Shown here: piece by piece, positions 1 through 8,318 of the stretch
How positions within the stretch are numbered: position 1 is the stretch's first letter
How the letters are laid out: each line of letters begins with the position of its first letter
NCBI GenBank assembly: GCA_938017505.1
Contig: CALIKV010000012.1
Coordinates: 1 to 45,358, forward strand
Direction: 5' to 3'
DNA from: an uncultured Sulfolobales archaeon
Lineage (GTDB): Archaea; Thermoproteota; Thermoprotei_A; Sulfolobales; NBVN01
DNA: 45,358 bases
Notes under the pieces: generated by a model
Database searches by the model: none
What the model saw: only the letters and a program-made list of their open reading frames with translations
Told to the model about the DNA's origin: nothing
Position numbers and translations under genes: made by a program

Positions 1-2
1 CT

Positions 3-803
3 TCTTCCGGCGCCACAGTCGTTGTGTGCCAGAAGGGGATTGACGACGTAGCACAGCACTTCCTAGCGAAGAAAGGAATACTAGCGGTGAGGAGGGTGAA
101 GAGATCAGACATGGAAAAACTAGAGAAAGCAACGGGAGGAAGGATAGTAACGAGTATCAGGGACTTAACCCCTAACGACCTAGGGTACGCGGAGCTTGTT
201 GAGGAGAGGAGGGTAGGTAACGAGAAGATGCTGTTCATTGAGGGGTGCAGGAACCCGAAGGCAGTGACCATACTTGTCAGGGGCTCAAGCGACATGATAC
301 TCGACGATATGGAGAGATCCTTCAACGACGCCCTACACTCACTACGCAACATACTCAGGGATCCCAAGATAGTTCCCGGCGGTGGCTCCATAGAAGTGGA
401 GTTAGCTCTGAGGCTGAGGAAGAAGGCTGAGGAAGTCAGCGGTAAGGAGCAACTGGCAGTCCAGGCGTTCGCAGATGCGATTGAGGAGATACCCTCTATA
501 CTGGCTCAATCAGCCGGTATGGATCCGCTACAGACGATAATGGAGTTAAGGAGGCTTCACAGCGAGGGCAAGACTAGCGCCGGTATTGAGGTGCTGGACG
601 GGAAGATAGTCGAGGACATGATGAACACGAGGGTGATCGACCCCGTCATAGTTAAGAAGCAGGTGATTAAGGCAGCCAGCGAGGCAGTGACTGCTGTACT
701 CAAGGTGGATGACGTGATAGCTGCCAGTCCTATGAAGAAGGAGGAGAAGGGTAAGGAAGGGTTTGAAGGACCTGAAGCAGGTAAGTTTGGGGGTTTAGAT
801 TAA
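3..803 (+). CDS. Thermosome subunit, C-terminal part (5' end outside window)
   Basis: Group II chaperonin (thermosome) subunit, an ATP-driven cytosolic protein-folding machine built from two stacked rings. The frame is open from base 3 to the window edge, so only about 266 C-terminal residues are present of the usual 540-560. The visible part begins in the apical domain ([18 protein letters not shown]), then shows the intermediate/equatorial return strand with [16 protein letters not shown] and the helix [19 protein letters not shown], and ends in the equatorial core ([18 protein letters not shown]). The C-terminal tail is short and charged, ending in [20 protein letters not shown] replaces the more common AENAGLDPID-type sequence but is conservative. 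The promoter and true start lie upstream of the window. The family call is certain; whether alpha, beta or gamma cannot be said. Confidence 0.96.
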   Translation, partial: SSGATVVVCQKGIDDVAQHFLAKKGILAVRRVKRSDMEKLEKATGGRIVTSIRDLTPNDLGYAELVEERRVGNEKMLFIEGCRNPKAVTILVRGSSDMILDDMERSFNDALHSLRNILRDPKIVPGGGSIEVELALRLRKKAEEVSGKEQLAVQAFADAIEEIPSILAQSAGMDPLQTIMELRRLHSEGKTSAGIEVLDGKIVEDMMNTRVIDPVIVKKQVIKAASEAVTAVLKVDDVIAASPMKKEEKGKEGFEGPEAGKFGGLD

Positions 804-828
804 GGCGTTCTGGCTCTTAAGTTTAAAA

Positions 829-842
829 ATCTTAAATATACT
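829..842 (+). promoter_or_regulatory. TATA box for rpo6-protease transcript
   Basis: The AT-rich run around CTTAAATATAC lies in the 75-base gap after the thermosome gene, about 38 bases before the rpo6 start. This spacing leaves a short leader that carries the AGGTGG ribosome-binding site at 866-871. Confidence 0.45.
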
Positions 843-878
843 TTTTGAAGTGTTATTAAATCAGTAGGTGGTAGATGT

Positions 879-1199
879 TTGAGTGAGAGGATCGTGGATT
901 ATCTGAAGTCAGTGGGTCTGAAGACTAAACCCTATAGGTTGACGAGATATGAGAAAGCACGCATAGTGGCTGCCAGGGCGTTGCAGCTAAGCTTAGGTGC
1001 GGTACCCCTGATCAACGTGGGGGGCCTCCAGAAGAACCCTGTGATCATAAGCATGGAGGAGTTGAAGAGAGGCCTCCTACCGATAACCGTGGTTAGGAGA
1101 CTTCCCACAGGGGAAACTGAGTTAGTGCCCGTTAATAAATTGATTGAGGCTGAGCGCAGGTTGTTTGGTAGGCTCCACGGCCTGAACTTCTCTGGGTAA
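879..1199 (+). CDS. rpo6: DNA-directed RNA polymerase subunit Rpo6 (RpoK, omega/RPB6 homologue)
   Basis: Small structural subunit of archaeal RNA polymerase, equivalent to bacterial omega and eukaryotic RPB6, which clamps the largest subunit during assembly. The diagnostic block is TRYEKARIVAARALQLSLGA (residues about 22-41) followed by a hydrophobic VPLINVGG stretch. Length is 106 residues, within the family range. The start is TTG at 879, placed by the AGGTGG ribosome-binding site ending 7 bases upstream; an ATG at 874 reads into a stop after three codons. The next gene follows after 11 bases, so the two are probably cotranscribed. Confidence 0.9.
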   Translation: MSERIVDYLKSVGLKTKPYRLTRYEKARIVAARALQLSLGAVPLINVGGLQKNPVIISMEELKRGLLPITVVRRLPTGETELVPVNKLIEAERRLFGRLHGLNFSG

Positions 1200-1210
1200 G
1201 TGATGTCCTC

Positions 1211-2329
1211 ATGAGTAGGGAAGAGATAGAGTCCAATATCTCCAGGTACTTCACAGCCACCTTGACCCACGAGGATGAGAACGTAAGTGAATACCTCGTG
1301 GAGCCGCTACCGGGCCTCACGCCTAACGAGGCCTTCTCAGAGGTTTACAACGCTCTAGTCCCTAGAGGATATTCAGTCTTGTTCTTCAGGAGTAAGGACA
1401 TGAATTTTCTCAGGGTCACTAAGAGGGCCGTAGCGCCTAAGAACACCGCGAGGCAGTTTATAATCATGCTGGTTGCTACGCTGGCTTCAGTAGCTACCAC
1501 CGGATACGTTACGTTGCTTAATTACAATTCGGTAGTGCTGGCGCTGAACGAGAGCTTTAACACGAGCATCTCTGTTATTAATCCATTGCTAGGAACGTTA
1601 ATGTTCGTTGCAGGAGTCATGATACCTCTAATGGGTCACGAGTTAGGTCATTACGCGATCAGCAAGCGTGCCGGAGTTCCCGTGACCTACCCCCTGCCGA
1701 TACCTGCCCCCCTGATATCACCTGTAGGGACCTTTGGCGCGTTCATTAGGTCCTATCATCCGCCTAAGGACGTGAGAGGCTTGATGCTGGTGGGCATCTC
1801 AGGTCCTCTTACAGGAGTCTTGCTGTCCACGATCCTTTACGTGGTATCCTACGTCACCTCTCCTGTGTTGCCTGTCGACGTGGCTCAAGCCGCTTTAAGG
1901 GAGAACTTAATCACCGAGATCAATGTGGTGCCCTCGCTAACGCTACTCATAGACCAGCTGCTTAGCGTTCGGGGGGTGGTTCTACTGAGTCCTATGGCCA
2001 CGTGTGCGTGGTTCCTCCTGCTCATTCACTTCGCTAACTTATTACCTATAGGACAGCTGGACGGCGGTCACGTTCTCAGGTCGCTAACTAACGTTAGAGC
2101 GCACTCCCTCTTTTCGCTCTTCATAATTCTGACGAGCATCTTCATATCCATATTAACACCTAGTTTGATGTGGCTGGGAATCTTCGCATTAATTGCGTGG
2201 GTAATATCTGGGAGAGGGCCGCACTACGGCGCGGCTAATATGATGTCAAGACTCAGTATGAGGGATAAAGCATTCTTCAGCCTCTTATACATGATGTTAA
2301 TCCTCATCACATTCCCTATGGTAGCGTGA
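1211..2329 (+). CDS. Membrane-embedded zinc metalloprotease, M50 / site-2 protease family
   Basis: Predicted intramembrane zinc protease that cuts transmembrane substrates. The zinc site is visible: H143-E144-L145-G146-H147 (HExxH) inside a transmembrane segment, and the second metal-binding motif with D284 in QLDGGH. About 75 soluble N-terminal residues precede several hydrophobic helices (roughly 80-100, 125-145, 190-210, 255-275, 295-325, 355-370). No PDZ domain is apparent. Length of 372 residues fits the crenarchaeal group. It follows rpo6 closely and its stop overlaps a possible small gene (GTGA, 2326-2329). The substrate is unknown. Confidence 0.9.
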   Translation: MSREEIESNISRYFTATLTHEDENVSEYLVEPLPGLTPNEAFSEVYNALVPRGYSVLFFRSKDMNFLRVTKRAVAPKNTARQFIIMLVATLASVATTGYVTLLNYNSVVLALNESFNTSISVINPLLGTLMFVAGVMIPLMGHELGHYAISKRAGVPVTYPLPIPAPLISPVGTFGAFIRSYHPPKDVRGLMLVGISGPLTGVLLSTILYVVSYVTSPVLPVDVAQAALRENLITEINVVPSLTLLIDQLLSVRGVVLLSPMATCAWFLLLIHFANLLPIGQLDGGHVLRSLTNVRAHSLFSLFIILTSIFISILTPSLMWLGIFALIAWVISGRGPHYGAANMMSRLSMRDKAFFSLLYMMLILITFPMVA

Positions 2330-2463
2330 CGAGTCTAAGACCCGGCAGGATGGAATACAGCTTTATATACCGTCCATATCGATTCGGGCCTAGCATTAGT
2401 TGGGGTCTGTGCCCAGGATGCAGGGTTAGGCTAGACAGAAACGAATTCAAAGCCCATCCATAG
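2326..2463 (+). CDS. Possible 45-residue zinc-knuckle-like protein
   Basis: A frame opens with GTG overlapping the protease stop (GTGA) and runs 45 codons; an internal ATG at 2350 would give 37 residues. The C-terminal half, GPSISWGLCPGCRVRLDR, then a stretch ending in AHP, looks protein-like, with a CPGC pair and a distal histidine. The four-base overlap is the junction typical of translationally coupled archaeal genes. I recognise no family; it is not Rpo12 or a known ribosomal protein. Against it: only one Cys pair, no clear ribosome-binding site, and a TATA-like run (TTTATATAC) inside the frame, so the segment could instead be untranslated DNA before topA. Confidence 0.4.
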   Translation: MTSLRPGRMEYSFIYRPYRFGPSISWGLCPGCRVRLDRNEFKAHP

Positions 2464-2480
2464 AGCGGGGAGGAGGTCAA

Positions 2481-2490
2481 GTTATAAAAT
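2481..2490 (+). promoter_or_regulatory. TATA box of topoisomerase gene
   Basis: GTTATAAAAT is centred about 31 bases before the ATG at 2516, which predicts a leader of only a few bases. This supports choosing the first ATG rather than the one at 2522. Confidence 0.6.
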
Positions 2491-2515
2491 ACTCACGTAA
2501 TAGGATAATGTAAGG

Positions 2516-4570
2516 ATGGGGATGGAGGACTACGTCCTGGTAGTGGCGGAGAAACCTAAGGCTGCTGACAAGATAGCCGTGGCTCTGAACCTCAGTACTA
2601 AGAGATTGATTAACGGGGTCAGGATTTGGGAGGGGTTCTTCAACGGCCGTAAGGTGGTAGTAGCTCCGGCGGTTGGTCATCTATTCTCACTAGGTACTGA
2701 GGAATCAGGCTTCCCTGTTTTCAGTTACCAGTGGGTTCCTAGGTGGAGGGTTGAGAGGAGTAGCAGACACGCACGCAGGTATTACGACGTCTTGAGATCC
2801 CTTGCTCGAGGTGCTAGCGAGTACGTGAACGCCTGCGACTACGACATAGAGGGTTCCGTCATAGGATACCTCATAATCAAGAGCTTCGGGGATCTAAGCA
2901 GGGCTAAGAGAGCGAAGTTCTCTTCCTTAACCAGGGAGGAGCTGAGCAACTCCTTCAAAGACCTCCAGCCATTAGACCTAGAGATGGTTGAGGCTGGGTT
3001 ATGCAGGCATGAACTGGACTGGATATGGGGGATCAACGTCAGCAGGGCTCTCATGAACTTCTACAGGAAGGTGTTCGGGGAGTTCAAGATTTTAAGTGCC
3101 GGTAGGGTGCAGACGCCAACCCTGATAGAGGTGCTAAGCAGGCATGTCGAGAGGGAGACGTTTGTCCCGGAGGTTAAGTTCGTTATTTCGGTGGATGTGG
3201 AGGTCAACGGTCGTAAGTTGACTCTCCTGAGCGATTTCGACAAGGACTTAAGCGTGAGTGAGGCGGAGGACATAGCGTCGGCTATTGAGAACGCGGGTAA
3301 GTTGAGGGTGAGTGACGTAAGGTCTAGGGTTGAGGACCTGAGGCCCTTCCCTCCATTCAATCTACCAGACCTCCAGTACGAGGCCTATAGGGCGGCGAGA
3401 ATATCGCCTGCCGAGACCTTACGCATTGCTGAGTCACTCTACCTCGACCAACTCATCAGCTACCCGAGGACTAACTCCCAGAAGCTACCCAGGAAGCTTA
3501 ATCACAGACAGATCTTGAGAGGACTCAGCTCGATACCCACATACAAGGATCACGTCCTCTGTATCATGAGGAAAAAATACTTAACGCCTGTAGAGGGGGT
3601 TAAGGACGACCCAGCTCACCCGGCGATTCATCCGACGGGCTACATCCCAAAGAAGCCGTTAAAAGGTAGGGAGGGTCTAATATACGACTTAATCGTCAAG
3701 CGTTATTTAGCCTCGTTAAGCGAGACTGCCGTGCTCAGAACCACGACGTACGTGATGAGGGTCTTAAGTTACGACTTCACCCTGATTGCCCAGGACTTAT
3801 TGGAAGAGGGATGGCTGAAGATATATGACTACAGGAAGGTTGACTCTCTTAGGAGGTTTGATTTAAAGCTCGGGGACGAGATACCTGTCAGCGACGTCAG
3901 GGTTACGAAGACCTACAGCAAGCCACCGTCTAGATACACGAAGTCAACACTCCTTGAGTGGATGGAGAGATTAGGCATAGGGACTGAGGCAACCAGGGCA
4001 GAGATCATCGAAACCCTAGTCAGGAGGGGCTACGTGAGGCAGACTGCCTCAGGCGTGGAGGTCACGAATTTAGGGATAATTGTCTCGTCCACCCTAAGCA
4101 ATCTATTCTCAGAGCTCTCAAGTGCCCAGCTGACTCGGGATATTGAGGAGATGCTCAACAAGATAGTAGAAGGTAGATTCAGCCGGACCGAGGTTATAAG
4201 CGAAGTGATCTCGATGTTGAAGCCCAGGCTACTTAATGTCAAGCAACTCCTAAGCAATAATGAGTTGCTAGACGATCTAAGGGAGCTTGCCGGCTTGAGC
4301 GTGGCCAGGAGGGGTTCGTGTATGTTATGTTGGAGGTTGTGTGAGTTCGCGTACGGGAGGCTAAGGCTGTGTAGATTGCATGGAGAGGCGTACACAAACC
4401 TGCTAGAGACTTTTAAAAACTGGAGGAGGAAGAACAACATCTCATTCAGAGAGTATTTAAGTGAGATCATCTCGCTTAAGACAAGCGGTAAATATGTTAA
4501 GGAGGTTGCTCAGTTACTGCTTAATGAGCCTGCCCTCGAACCTGCTGAACTCGGCAACAACGCACCTTAA
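2516..4570 (+). CDS. topA: Type IA DNA topoisomerase (archaeal topo I/III)
   Basis: Relaxes negatively supercoiled DNA or decatenates single strands through a transient 5'-phosphotyrosyl break. The N-terminal Toprim fold starts at VLVVAEKPKAADKIA and holds the acidic metal site D108-Y-D110-I-E112. The catalytic tyrosine is Y316 in LISYPRTNSQ. The gate-forming arch domains follow, including GIGTEATRAEIIETL, characteristic of the family. The C-terminus carries a small metal-binding site, with C-x2-C-x3-C and later Cys/His residues in CMLCWRLCEF and CRLHGEAY. At 684 residues it is a stand-alone topoisomerase, not reverse gyrase, because no helicase half is present. Confidence 0.94.
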   Translation: MGMEDYVLVVAEKPKAADKIAVALNLSTKRLINGVRIWEGFFNGRKVVVAPAVGHLFSLGTEESGFPVFSYQWVPRWRVERSSRHARRYYDVLRSLARGASEYVNACDYDIEGSVIGYLIIKSFGDLSRAKRAKFSSLTREELSNSFKDLQPLDLEMVEAGLCRHELDWIWGINVSRALMNFYRKVFGEFKILSAGRVQTPTLIEVLSRHVERETFVPEVKFVISVDVEVNGRKLTLLSDFDKDLSVSEAEDIASAIENAGKLRVSDVRSRVEDLRPFPPFNLPDLQYEAYRAARISPAETLRIAESLYLDQLISYPRTNSQKLPRKLNHRQILRGLSSIPTYKDHVLCIMRKKYLTPVEGVKDDPAHPAIHPTGYIPKKPLKGREGLIYDLIVKRYLASLSETAVLRTTTYVMRVLSYDFTLIAQDLLEEGWLKIYDYRKVDSLRRFDLKLGDEIPVSDVRVTKTYSKPPSRYTKSTLLEWMERLGIGTEATRAEIIETLVRRGYVRQTASGVEVTNLGIIVSSTLSNLFSELSSAQLTRDIEEMLNKIVEGRFSRTEVISEVISMLKPRLLNVKQLLSNNELLDDLRELAGLSVARRGSCMLCWRLCEFAYGRLRLCRLHGEAYTNLLETFKNWRRKNNISFREYLSEIISLKTSGKYVKEVAQLLLNEPALEPAELGNNAP

Positions 4571-4607
4571 CGAGGATTTCCCATAGACCTAACTCAGATC
4601 AGCAACG

Positions 4608-5246
4608 TCATCTGGAAGGAATTTTGTACGGACACATCACTGAGTAGATGCAGTATTTACATTCCCATTCATATCTAGGAATCTTCCTACTGATCACCCT
4701 CTCCACAACTTCCTCGTTAGATGCGCTGTCTTCAATAACGTATTGAGTCACGCGATCTGGTGACACGTAAATAAGTATAGTGCGTTTTAAGTTGAAAAGC
4801 CAGTTGTACATCCTTGCTTGGTCGACGTGATGTTGCTTAGGTAACCCCAAGTCAGACCTCGAGGTCTTGATCTCGACCCCCACTAACTCTTCACCGACCT
4901 TAATCAGTATGTCGGCCCTTCCACTAACGCACACTACCTCCCCATTAGGCAGGACGATCTCGCGTTCTCTCTCAACTTCCGTCGATATATCGTTAGGCAT
5001 CACCTCCCTCAATAACCCCTGCAACCCTCTGTGAACTAACGTCCCGACGATGAAGAAGGGCATGAACACCTCGCTCTCGCTTAACTCAGGGTATCTGAGT
5101 TCATAGTCCCTCTTAAGCGTGCACCTCAGGAGGTCTGTGATCCAGTATGTGCTTGGGCTTCGCTTGTGTTTCTCCCTCTCCTCCTTGCTAACCCTATACA
5201 GTAGATCAACGAGATCTATTGAAACCTCAACACACACCGTCAACAC
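4608..5246 (-). CDS. Cas4-like RecB-family Fe-S nuclease (no CRISPR context)
   Basis: PD-(D/E)XK nuclease of the Cas4/RecB type, expected to cut single-stranded DNA ends. Nuclease motifs are the Asp in GRADILIKV, GVEIKTS with its catalytic Glu and Lys, and the helix motif QARMYNW. The four cysteines that ligate a [4Fe-4S] cluster in Cas4 are all present: C42, then C196-x2-C199-x5-C205 close to the C-terminus. Length is 212 residues. No cas1, cas2 or repeat array lies nearby, so a stand-alone DNA-repair or recombination role is as likely as CRISPR adaptation. Start is GTG, about 25-30 bases after a TATA-like run (TTAATAAATACTT on the minus strand, near 5269-5281), consistent with a leaderless mRNA. 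Confidence 0.82.
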   Translation of the reverse strand: MLTVCVEVSIDLVDLLYRVSKEEREKHKRSPSTYWITDLLRCTLKRDYELRYPELSESEVFMPFFIVGTLVHRGLQGLLREVMPNDISTEVEREREIVLPNGEVVCVSGRADILIKVGEELVGVEIKTSRSDLGLPKQHHVDQARMYNWLFNLKRTILIYVSPDRVTQYVIEDSASNEEVVERVISRKIPRYEWECKYCIYSVMCPYKIPSR

Positions 5247-5315
5247 CGACTAAGAATCACTTAATGCAAGTATTTATTAAGGTACCGTCTAGAACATTCA
5301 TCTTGGCGGACTAGC

Positions 5316-6497
5316 TTGGAGAGGAAGTTGCTAGTGGTGTTTGTTCTCTTGGGGTTAGTCTCCTTATTTGCTGACATGACTTATGAGGGAGCTAGAGGAG
5401 TTTCAGGCGCATACCTGAAGATCCTTGAAGGAACGGCGATCGTGGCCGGCGCGCTCACCGTGGGCGAGTTCCTCGGCTACGCTGTCAGGTTCTTCAGCGG
5501 ATACGCGGCAGATAAGATGAGGAGTAGCGAAGCTTTATGGGGCTTGACCATAGCAGGTTACGTGATCAATCTCCTCGCCGTCCCGACGCTTGCGTTGAGT
5601 GGTAAGTGGGAGATAGCTATCCTGCTTTTCTTCGCTGAGAGAATCGGTAAAGGTTTGAGAGCGCCTGTGAGGGACGTCATACTGGCTGAAGTCGTTGAGG
5701 GTGTCGGTCGTGGAAAGGGTTTCGGGCTCCACGAGGTTATGGATCAGGTGGGCGCGTTCCTAGGCCCGTTGCTGGTCATGACAGTTCTGATTTCCTCAGG
5801 GAATAACTACGGGTTAGCGTTCGCTTCGTTAGCTATACCTGCTGCAGTGTCTATAGCGTGCTTGTTAATGGCATTTCGCATCTACCCAAGCGTGAGGGCT
5901 GCAAGCGTTAAGAAGCCTGAAGTCGGGCTACATCTGGGCAGGAGGTATGGCATCTTCACGATCTCGTTATGTCTGATGACGGCAGGATATCTGGCGTGGT
6001 CTCTCATCTCCTATCACGTGAAGGAACGTGGGATTTTAAGCGATCCTGAAATATCCTTGATGTATGCGTTGGCCATGGGGGTTGACGCACTGGTTGCTCT
6101 ACCAGTTGGGATTCTCTACGACAAAGCAGGTCTTAAATCCCTAGTTTTAACACCTCTCCTCGCTTCACTCATACCGGCATTGTTGGTCCTGAATACGAGG
6201 ACTTCCACGTACTTAGTGTCTATACTGTGGGGGGCTGTCATGGCTCTTTACGAAACAAACATGAGAGCAGCCATTCCCGACTTAGTGGACTCCTCTAAGA
6301 GGGCTTTAGCCTACGGGACATATGGCATTGTGTACGGTGCCGCGTGGATGCTTGGCGGGATCGCCGCAGGGTTAGTGTACTCGATCAGCCTAACATGTCT
6401 CATACCGTACAGTGTAACCATGGAGATGTCCTCATTAGTTGTGATGAGCCTGTTGTTCAGACAGCCCCGCACCACAGCTGATGAAATTCCTCGATGA
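5316..6497 (+). CDS. Major facilitator superfamily transporter
   Basis: Twelve-helix secondary transporter of 393 residues. The N-terminal signature LFADMTYEGARG at the end of helix 1, GEFLGYAVRFFSGYAADK (helix 2 and the 2-3 loop) and RIGKGLRAPVRD mark an archaeal/bacterial MFS subgroup whose substrate is usually unassigned. It starts with TTG at 5316 and is divergent from the Cas4-like gene. Its end lies 58 bases before the MrpF start, which has its own TATA box, so it is probably not part of the hydrogenase operon. The substrate cannot be inferred. Confidence 0.85.
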   Translation: MERKLLVVFVLLGLVSLFADMTYEGARGVSGAYLKILEGTAIVAGALTVGEFLGYAVRFFSGYAADKMRSSEALWGLTIAGYVINLLAVPTLALSGKWEIAILLFFAERIGKGLRAPVRDVILAEVVEGVGRGKGFGLHEVMDQVGAFLGPLLVMTVLISSGNNYGLAFASLAIPAAVSIACLLMAFRIYPSVRAASVKKPEVGLHLGRRYGIFTISLCLMTAGYLAWSLISYHVKERGILSDPEISLMYALAMGVDALVALPVGILYDKAGLKSLVLTPLLASLIPALLVLNTRTSTYLVSILWGAVMALYETNMRAAIPDLVDSSKRALAYGTYGIVYGAAWMLGGIAAGLVYSISLTCLIPYSVTMEMSSLVVMSLLFRQPRTTADEIPR

Positions 6498-6528
6498 ACT
6501 AGCAGGTACCTCACTACATGCCTCAAAC

Positions 6529-6538
6529 CTTATAAAGG
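6529..6538 (+). promoter_or_regulatory. Promoter of the Mrp-hydrogenase operon
   Basis: CTTATAAAGG lies about 23 bases before the ATG at 6556. The spacing predicts transcription starting at or next to that ATG (leaderless), and rules against the longer frame starting at 6481, which would place the TATA box inside the gene. This is the first of two promoters recognised in the 12-kb block; the second is at 10901-10987. Confidence 0.65.
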
Positions 6539-6555
6539 CAATCGTTCTTAGAATT

Positions 6556-6858
6556 ATGGGTTGGAGTCTCATGATCGATTTAGAGTCGTGGGTCCTAACA
6601 TACCTTACGTTGTTGATGATCCCCTACTTCATCGCTTTCCTGCTCTACCTTGTTAGAATACTCAAAGGCCCTACGCTCTCCGACAGGGTGCTGGCGGTTG
6701 ACGCCCTAGGTTATGACCTAGCGGCATTCATGACCATGCTCACAATACTTGTTAGGTCGCCGATCATTATTGTGTGCAGCGTTGTTTTGATCCTATGGAT
6801 ATTCTCACTCGATATATACGTGGCGAAATACTTAGAGGCTAAAGAGCTGGGTGGTTAA
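6556..6858 (+). CDS. mrpF: Mrp antiporter subunit MrpF / MbhB homologue
   Basis: Small three-helix subunit of the multisubunit Na+/H+ antiporter module that also forms the cation-translocating half of Mbh-type hydrogenases. The hallmark is RILKGPTLSDRVLAVDALGY after the first helix, followed by two hydrophobic helices. With the ATG at 6556 the protein has 100 residues, matching the family; the ATG at 6481 would add 25 residues that are not hydrophobic, do not fit the family and overlap the MFS gene. Its end overlaps the MrpG frame by 8 bases, indicating translational coupling. Confidence 0.88.
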   Translation: MGWSLMIDLESWVLTYLTLLMIPYFIAFLLYLVRILKGPTLSDRVLAVDALGYDLAAFMTMLTILVRSPIIIVCSVVLILWIFSLDIYVAKYLEAKELGG

Positions 6859-7243
6859 CGTGGCTTCACTGCTTGAGTGGACGCTGGTCCTGGTTGGTCA
6901 GGCCCTAATAACAGTAGGTGTTTTCTGCGATTTAGTCGCCTCGATATCCATGCTGAGGTTCCCTAACTTCTACACGAGGTTACATGCAGCCACTGTCGGG
7001 AGTATAGGAGGTGCTTTCGTGCCTATAGTGGGCGTGGCTCTCGTTGCCGCTGGCTCAGAGTTCCTAGGGGTTTACAGGTGGTTCTTAAGCGGTGCCTCGC
7101 TGGTGATAGCGTTCGTGGAGTTGTTGCTCGCTGGCGCGGGGAGTCACGCGCTAGCGAGAGCTACCCACAGATCCAGAGCAGCACCCGTGCAGCCGGTCAT
7201 AGTTGATCAACTCGAGGAGGATAGAGGTAAGGGTGAGGTATGA
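6851..7243 (+). CDS. mrpG: Mrp antiporter subunit MrpG / MbhC homologue
   Basis: Three-helix antiporter subunit of 130 residues. The signature is GVFCDLVASISMLRFPNFYTRLHAAT, listed here in two parts: a helix ending at SISMLRFPNF and the motif YTRLHAATVGSIGGAFVPI, both standard for MrpG/PhaG. A hydrophilic tail rich in Arg and Glu ends the protein. The start is GTG at 6851 or the in-frame GTG at 6860. The next gene starts at an ATGA overlap. The protein works only as part of the assembled membrane complex. Confidence 0.88.
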   Translation: MVNVASLLEWTLVLVGQALITVGVFCDLVASISMLRFPNFYTRLHAATVGSIGGAFVPIVGVALVAAGSEFLGVYRWFLSGASLVIAFVELLLAGAGSHALARATHRSRAAPVQPVIVDQLEEDRGKGEV

Positions 7244-7506
7244 TGGATTACGTAGACCTGGTATTCCTGATGATGGGGATTACGGCCGTCATTTCAGTCT
7301 CATTCACATTCCTAGCGGTTAAGACTAAGGATTTAATGCACGCCGTGATCTTTTCATCCGTTCAGAGCATAGCCTATGCGTTAGTCTACTTCCTATTGAT
7401 GGCTCCTGATATAGTGCTGGTATACGTGGCTGTCTCAGTAGGCATATACCCACTGATCCTCATACTCGTTGTAAAGAGGGTGGGCAGGTTCGAGGTGACG
7501 GCCTAG
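7240..7506 (+). CDS. DUF4040 antiporter subunit (MbhD-like / MrpA C-terminal segment)
   Basis: Eighty-eight residues with three hydrophobic helices and the conserved FTFLAVKTKDLMHAVIFSS and YVAVSVGIYPLILILVV stretches of the DUF4040/MbhD family. In canonical Mrp complexes this segment is the C-terminal part of MrpA; here, as in Mbh hydrogenases, it is a separate gene and no full-length MrpA is present. Starts with ATGATG overlapping the MrpG stop, with GGTGAGG as ribosome-binding site. Confidence 0.85.
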   Translation: MMDYVDLVFLMMGITAVISVSFTFLAVKTKDLMHAVIFSSVQSIAYALVYFLLMAPDIVLVYVAVSVGIYPLILILVVKRVGRFEVTA

Positions 7507-8318
7507 TGTTGAGGGATATAATCTTCGTGACCCTGCTGATCATCATCGCCCTAGCCCTCTCCTACCTAACATACCTAGGTGGGCTTGGCGACCTGCCGCC
7601 GCAGGATATCAGGCTGATAGCTAGGAGCTACCTCAACCTGACGTATAACCAAGGTGTTAATTGGTTATGGGCGGCCTCACCGGAGGCTGTGACGGCGATC
7701 GTCTGGGACTACAGAGGCCTTGACACCCTCTTCGAGACCGTTGTGTTTTACGGAGCAATACTCGCCGCTCTAACGGTCTTCAGAGGGGTTTCGAAGCTGC
7801 CGGATCGTATTGTGAGCGTCGGGCTGAGCGTAGTTGTCAAGAGAACAATGGCGATCGTCACACTGGCGATACTGACGGTCGCTGCGTCAACGGCTCTCCA
7901 CGGCCACTTAACACCAGGAGGGGGATTCCAAGGCGGTGCCATAGCTTCAGTGGCGCCTTTACTCCTGATAGTGGTGTTTGGCAAGCAGCTCTTTGTCGAG
8001 AAGAAGGTATCCTACAACAAGCTTCTAACCCTCAGGAACGCGTCTCTGGGACTACTAAGCCTGTCCACAGTAGCCCTCCTGATTTATGGTCTAGCAACTA
8101 ACGAAATCGGGTACATCTTTCAGAACCAAGCTAAGGCGCTATCCACGCTGTCTTACCCATCACACATGCTCGACGTCCCTCTAGGAGGGACCCTCTTCTT
8201 CCTTAACGTATTCGAGTTCCTGGCCGTTACGAGCGGATTCACGCTGGTCTTCACACTGCTGCTCAGCAGCGAAGAGGTGATACTTAAGGAGTTCGAGGGT
8301 GAGGAGTATGGATATTGA
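7506..8318 (+). CDS. MbhE/MrpB-like fusion subunit of antiporter module
   Basis: A 270-residue membrane protein that combines an MbhE-like N-terminal part (about 1-95; includes a conserved-type DYRGLDTLFETVVFY segment) with an MrpB/MbhF domain (about 100-265). The MrpB hallmark HGHLTPGGGFQGGAI is present near residue 140. In Mbh from Thermococcales these are two proteins, MbhE and MbhF; a fused arrangement is also common in MrpB-containing operons of archaea. The start GTG shares its G with the preceding TAG stop. About eight hydrophobic helices are seen. Confidence 0.85.
   Translation: MLRDIIFVTLLIIIALALSYLTYLGGLGDLPPQDIRLIARSYLNLTYNQGVNWLWAASPEAVTAIVWDYRGLDTLFETVVFYGAILAALTVFRGVSKLPDRIVSVGLSVVVKRTMAIVTLAILTVAASTALHGHLTPGGGFQGGAIASVAPLLLIVVFGKQLFVEKKVSYNKLLTLRNASLGLLSLSTVALLIYGLATNEIGYIFQNQAKALSTLSYPSHMLDVPLGGTLFFLNVFEFLAVTSGFTLVFTLLLSSEEVILKEFEGEEYGY

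Noticed and set aside
2330-2515. tRNA or other stable RNA in the gap before the topoisomerase gene
   Set aside because: No acceptor stem, T-loop or box C/D pair could be formed.
4030-4470. Reverse-strand 146-codon frame inside the topoisomerase gene
   Set aside because: Shadow of a strongly supported gene; low-complexity Ser/Leu content and no start signal.
6481-6555. Upstream start for MrpF at 6481
   Set aside because: It would contain the TATA box and add non-family residues that overlap the MFS gene.
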